Assembly (NCBI GenBank): GCA_025738555.1
Contig: JAOVFP010000014.1
Span: forward strand, 3,472,001-3,536,000
Direction of reading: 5' to 3'
DNA: 64,000 nt
Source: Cyathus striatus
Lineage: Eukaryota > Basidiomycota > Agaricomycetes > Agaricales > Nidulariaceae
Shown: piece after piece, positions 60,018 through 64,000 of the stretch
Position numbering within the stretch: position 1 is the first letter of the stretch
Layout: the number at the start of each line of letters is the position of its first letter
The notes under the pieces: model-generated
Seen by the model: the letters and a program-made list of their open reading frames with translations, nothing else
Databases searched by the model: none
Told to the model about the DNA's origin: nothing
Program-made: the position numbers and the translations under genes

Positions 60018-61186
60018 ATGAGTCTGTCTTTCTCCTTGCTATTATCTTCCATTCAGAGATCGGGCTCTTCGAATGGAACAGCGGAGCTATTTCAAGAGTG
60101 CATAAACGATATCCTATCCTATGTCCGTATATGGATATCCGGGACCATAATTGCTTTCGCCATATACTGCGTAAACCTAATAGTGGTGTTAGGGTACTTG
60201 CGCATGCTATCAACTCAGCTGGCGAAGAAAAGGCAACTCTGTAGACGAGAATGGATTCTATCGGTTTATGTCGTGCTGGCATTATTTCAAGTACACTTGC
60301 AGTCACAGGAAGTATAAAAGGAACTGCAGATGTCCTCTCCAAGAATTGCGATGGGTATCTCCCATTAGGGCATTATAACGTCCAGCAAGCCTCATTGACC
60401 TTGACAAGTGTCGCAATGGTAACCACTTGCTTTACGTTAACAGCCTGGGCTGTTGATATAATTACGGTATGGTATTCATTGCCAGTACTTTGTATTGGCT
60501 ACTAAACGTATCACCAATAAGATTTGCCGCTTTTTAGCAATATATCATGATTTTGGGCCCGTGAAATGGTGTATATTTATATTCTCATTATTGATTCAAA
60601 TGGGATCCATGGGTAAGTCTTCAATGCTTGGTGGGTCTCCATTCTGATTAATCGGCAACTAAATTATGATGTCTTCAACTAGTTTTCGGTGTGCTCCATC
60701 TCCTTAACATTGATATGACGAGGTTCACCAACTTGTCAAATTTAAATTTAATCATCTTCGAAGTGTTCGCTCTGTTTCAGAACATGATGTTAACAACTTT
60801 AATTGCGGGAAGATTACTACTGGTTTGCAATAGGATTCGAAAAGTGTTAGGAAAACAACACGGAAGCGAATACATCAATGTCATTACTATGCTTGTGGAG
60901 TCTCAGATGCTTCTTGGTGCTGGTCAAGTGGCGCTACTTGGAACAGGCTTAGGAACATCATACGGAAGTACTATGTACCAAGTTGTTGGACAACTACAGG
61001 TGATAAAATAATTTTATACGTCACACAATGGTAATTCTTATCGTTAAGAATTAGGTTCTGGCTTCAACAATTCCTATATATCGAGTTATTCAAGGGAGGA
61101 TGTGTGATTTGAAAACAATTGCTGAGATCACGCTCAAATTCAACAACGACACACATGAAACTCCCGTCATCCAATTTTCATTCTAA
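60018..61186 (+). CDS. polytopic (about seven-helix) membrane protein of a basidiomycete family
   Basis: Membrane segments include IIAFAIYCVNLIVVLGYL, WILSVYVVLALF, a stretch near TLTSVAMVTTCFTLTAWAVD, VKWCIFIFSLLIQM, IIFEVFALFQNMMLTTLIAG and MLLGAGQVALLG. The block LIAGRLLLVCNRIRKVLG, then YINVITMLVESQML, is typical of an expanded agaricomycete membrane-protein family of unknown function. Introns 60492-60537, 61000-61054 and the one between 60614 (GTAAGTC) and the TAG at 60682 fit in phase. The last exon ends with TAA 61184-61186. The first junction (near 60241-60308) is unresolved: an intron at 60241-60302 keeps phase but removes helix two, and otherwise a one-base shift is present. The start at 60018 is the first ATG. 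Confidence 0.65.
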
Positions 61187-61236
61187 GTCTATAAGTTTGT
61201 ATGTACACAGTCTATCAATACTACTAATATATAATA

Positions 61237-61480
61237 TTGTGTCATCTGCGGGTCCTGGCTCTCCTAGACACATAAAGTCATCTACGTCACTGCAGCCTAC
61301 TTCGCCAGCTCTTGCGCATACCTTGTCTATACAGTAGGAAATCGATACGTCACCCACCCCCACCTCCACAACTTTCTCCCAGATTCCCCCTTTTCCACTT
61401 CAGCTTCACCAACCACCATCTTGTCATCTATGCAACCAACGCATATGCTAATAAACAGAATGTCATTCATATCATAAGTT
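61237..61480. pseudogene. fragment of the duplicated conserved gene (third copy)
   Basis: It matches copies A and B from TCATCTGCGGGTCCTGG to CAACTTTCTCCCAGATTCCC and GCATATGCTAATAAACAGA. It lies immediately downstream of the membrane-protein stop codon. It is too short to judge the frame. Confidence 0.55.
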
Positions 61481-61489
61481 AAAATGGTT

Positions 61490-63440
61490 TTTGAATCATT
61501 CTCGCACTGAGGTCCAATATTCCCATGAATTATTTACTAAACATGTAAGCTATCATGCTGGCTCACATGCAGGTTAGGTTACGCTATTTATGTACTCGAA
61601 TATGGCACACTCACTATTTACTGCAGCACGTGATTTTAGATCAAATAAATGCTATGGACTATGTCCACATCCTGATAACCTACATTACCAGGGGAAAGGT
61701 ACGCACTTTTTCTTAAAGGCTGGTGCACATCTATGTTCTGGTGTAAGTAATGCAATGGAGATTCTATAATTAATAACAGCCAATCTATACACATCAAAAT
61801 GTGCGTATCTGGATACCATTCACATTTTCTGCGAGAGCATGAAAAACTATACCCTTGTGGAGGAATTTACTTGTTGACGTGTGGCGGGCGTCACACCTGA
61901 CTATAATAAACAACTACAATAACTCTAGACTAGAGTAGTTAGCAATTAGAAGTGTTAGAGAAGACTTAGCGGATGAGATTCAGATTTCGTTGACACTTCC
62001 TATAGACTCAGTAGCTCAAGGGACTCAATAGCGCATGCAAAGTTAAGTCAGAGAAGGGAGGTCAGATTCTTCCTCAGGTAAAACTTAGGATATATACAAA
62101 GACAACAACAATGATGGGATAACACATGCATGCTCTTGCGTCACCATAGCCCAGAATTGATAAGGTACATGAGACCATATGAAACTGAAAAGAAACAGAA
62201 CAATCCAAAAGTATTGTAATCATTGTAAAGTAAGAGAAAGAGACCGTGGTTGTAAAAAGAATGTAAGAGAACTTACCACCTCAAATGCTCCTGCCACCAA
62301 CGAATGAAGACTGCAACTCTTGCTTGATGTGACCACGAAATACGATGTTGGAGCAATGAATATAGCTGGCTACTCTCCCCAGACGTAGCCACACAGTGGA
62401 TGAGGCTGCGGCTCAACAATGTGTAGATGGTGGCGGGGTACTCTGTCATCAGACGCTCATGGTCGGAGTATTCGGAGGGGGCAGTGACAAAGGAAAAGCC
62501 TAGAGGTAAAGGTAACTTGAAGAAAAGAGGGTGATGATAATGGATAAAACCAATACAGAATGATCAAGAGATAATTAAAATGAAAAACAAACGGAAAAAT
62601 GAACAACCCAGCACCTCGACCCAAATCCTTGTCCTCCCACCAATCGGAGTGTCACACAATGAGGGTAACTGGTCACCATATCGCTGTATGTGAGCATTGG
62701 TCTTGGGGACCATGTTATGGTTCTTGTGTACCTAACGCTGGTGTATTCCTTGAATATAAATGTTAGTGTATATGTTAGTATATGGCTACTCACCTTTAAT
62801 ATAATGATTGAATCTGTTATTGAAAGGGTGTTGGGTAGGGTGAGCATTCATTTAGTTTAGTCTAGAGCACGTTAAGAATCCCTAAGTCAATGTGGTTTAA
62901 CTGTGTTAACCACTAGAGGAAAGGTCAGGTGATCTTTCCCTCAATAAGCATTAGAGTGAGTCAGTAACATCTTATAGCGGTCTTATAGAATAAACAGAGC
63001 AGATCTGTGTATATTCTATATGGTGATTTAGACTTAGTAGTCTCAATATGAAGGTTTGAAATATTGTTGGCAAAAGGATGATATTTACAGTGAGTTTAAT
63101 CAAGTATTTATACAAAATACCAAGTAGCCTCATGTAATGTATCTAGATTATTCTACTACCATTGCCAGACTTTCATACGATTCATGTGTATGCAGTATAA
63201 TTCCAGTAATGCATAGAATAAGGAAAAAGTAGAGGCATATGTATAGTAGAGTAATAGTATACTATACTAAGTGAGGGAGTGAGGGATATGAAGGCAAGCA
63301 TAAGTAAGAGAGAATTATATATCATAACAGACCAAACAAGAGGCTTGAGGATGAAAGGGGTCTTGAGAGGGTGTGTAACCCTAAGCTCTAGTGTCTTGAA
63401 CCTTCCAAGGGGCATATAATGCCCAGAGAGTCCAAACTCC
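61490..63440. other. no supported gene
   Basis: AT-rich DNA. TGTTGACGTGTGGCGGGCG at 61873 could be the start of an LTR, but no end or duplication was found. Open frames have no motifs. Confidence 0.3.
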
Positions 63441-63459
63441 GTCATGACAGGCCTTGTGG

Positions 63460-63830
63460 TTTGAGAGGGAGGGGGTGGAAAGTGGATTGACGAGCCCTAT
63501 TGGAAGTCTCCAAAATTACAGTCCAAGTCCAGGAAGGAGACAGGAGGGATTGTTGGAAGCTTTGTAGGGGGTGGATGTGTTGGTGCATGTGGTGTCTAGT
63601 GCGGGTCCTGGGTCACCTTGGAGTGTTAGGTCTGCTGCATCACAGCAGAATTCGCCTGCATGAGCGAGGATGGCGTCAATGCAACAGGACCTTCTCTCTT
63701 CCACACCCACATCCCTCCACCCCCTCTCATCACTAACAACATCAGCCTCTTCTGAACCGCCACTGCACATTCCCTCCATCACCACATCTATTCCATCTTC
63801 CATCTCTCTAACACTGGAAGGCATCAGGAA
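63460..63830. pseudogene. CpG-decayed fragment of the duplicated conserved gene (fourth copy)
   Basis: It matches 31680-31800 and 32030-32150 in copy A, with the part between missing. CpGs of A and B are TpG or CpA here (GGTGTCGGTGCATG in A is GATGTGTTGGTGCATG here). This copy is thus older or was methylated. Confidence 0.55.
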
Positions 63831-64000
63831 AAATTGAGATGTATAATTTACTCTTCTTAGGCATACTTCACTATAATTACCAGTATATTGTGCATCATTA
63901 CACCTCTTTATAATAAAAACATCTAATTAACATCAATTATAAGAATTACAATAAGTAGACAAATCTTGCATAATTAGGACTTGGACCCAATTTCAGTCAA
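63831..64000. other. window end, nothing recognised
   Basis: AT-rich sequence only. Confidence 0.3.

Noticed and set aside
1..64000. tRNA genes, rRNA, CRISPR arrays, bacterial operons
   Set aside because: No cloverleaf-like A/B boxes, rRNA words or regular spacer arrays were noticed, and genes have spliceosomal introns.

Overview
Organism. The window reads as the nuclear genome of a filamentous basidiomycete, most likely an agaricomycete. The believable genes are split by introns of about 46-62 nt with GTATGT- or GTGAGT-like donors and CAG/TAG acceptors. Their products (a secreted cupredoxin with a membrane anchor, a CorA-like protein, a small double-stranded-RNA-binding-domain protein, a multi-pass membrane protein) and the transposon types (KDZ-associated cysteine-cluster genes, a Plavaka-like CACTA transposon) fit that group. 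Species is not inferred. No rRNA, tRNA, CRISPR array or prokaryotic operon was recognised. Layout. 0-5 kb: a decayed KDZ-associated gene and a second decayed mobile-element gene, both minus strand. 5.4-6.4 kb: GT-rich low-complexity DNA. 7.4-8.7 kb: LTR-retrotransposon-like debris. 8.8-22.9 kb: one old Plavaka-like transposon whose two genes are broken by insertions: a 1.0-kb foldback element, a 0.67-kb hAT-like element, a MITE that itself holds a 3.7-kb Mutator-like element (MULE), and a second 4.5-kb MULE that holds a solo LTR. Removing the insertions in thought restores the reading frame at the 12.26-kb, 10.84-kb and 13.5/22.3-kb junctions. 22.9-25.6 kb: a TA-flanked MITE and a hAT-like element with three tandem units. 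25.9-29.9 kb: an intact four-exon dsRBD gene whose first intron holds a 2.8-kb MULE. 30.7-34 kb and 57.2-59.4 kb: two copies of a segmental duplication carrying decayed copies of one conserved gene, with further fragments at 61.2 and 63.5 kb. 34.5-42.3 kb: a 7.9-kb MULE with perfect 9-bp target duplications that encloses gene-like, non-decayed DNA, including a small secreted-protein gene that has a 294-bp MITE of the second MULE family at its splice acceptor. 43.6-44.6 kb: a mariner-like element. 46.2-47.4 kb: cupredoxin gene. 48.3-49.3 kb: foldback element. 49.9-51.4 kb: CorA-like gene. 60.0-61.2 kb: polytopic membrane protein gene. How it fits together. This is a transposon graveyard with single genes between the debris. 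Two compartments are visible: CpG-poor transposon DNA, in which arginine CGA codons have become TGA stops, and CpG-normal gene DNA. The strongest observations are MULE activity at genes: an insertion in an intron, an insertion that duplicates a splice acceptor, and a large MULE apparently carrying gene cargo. Function assignments rest on motif recognition from the translated sequence alone.
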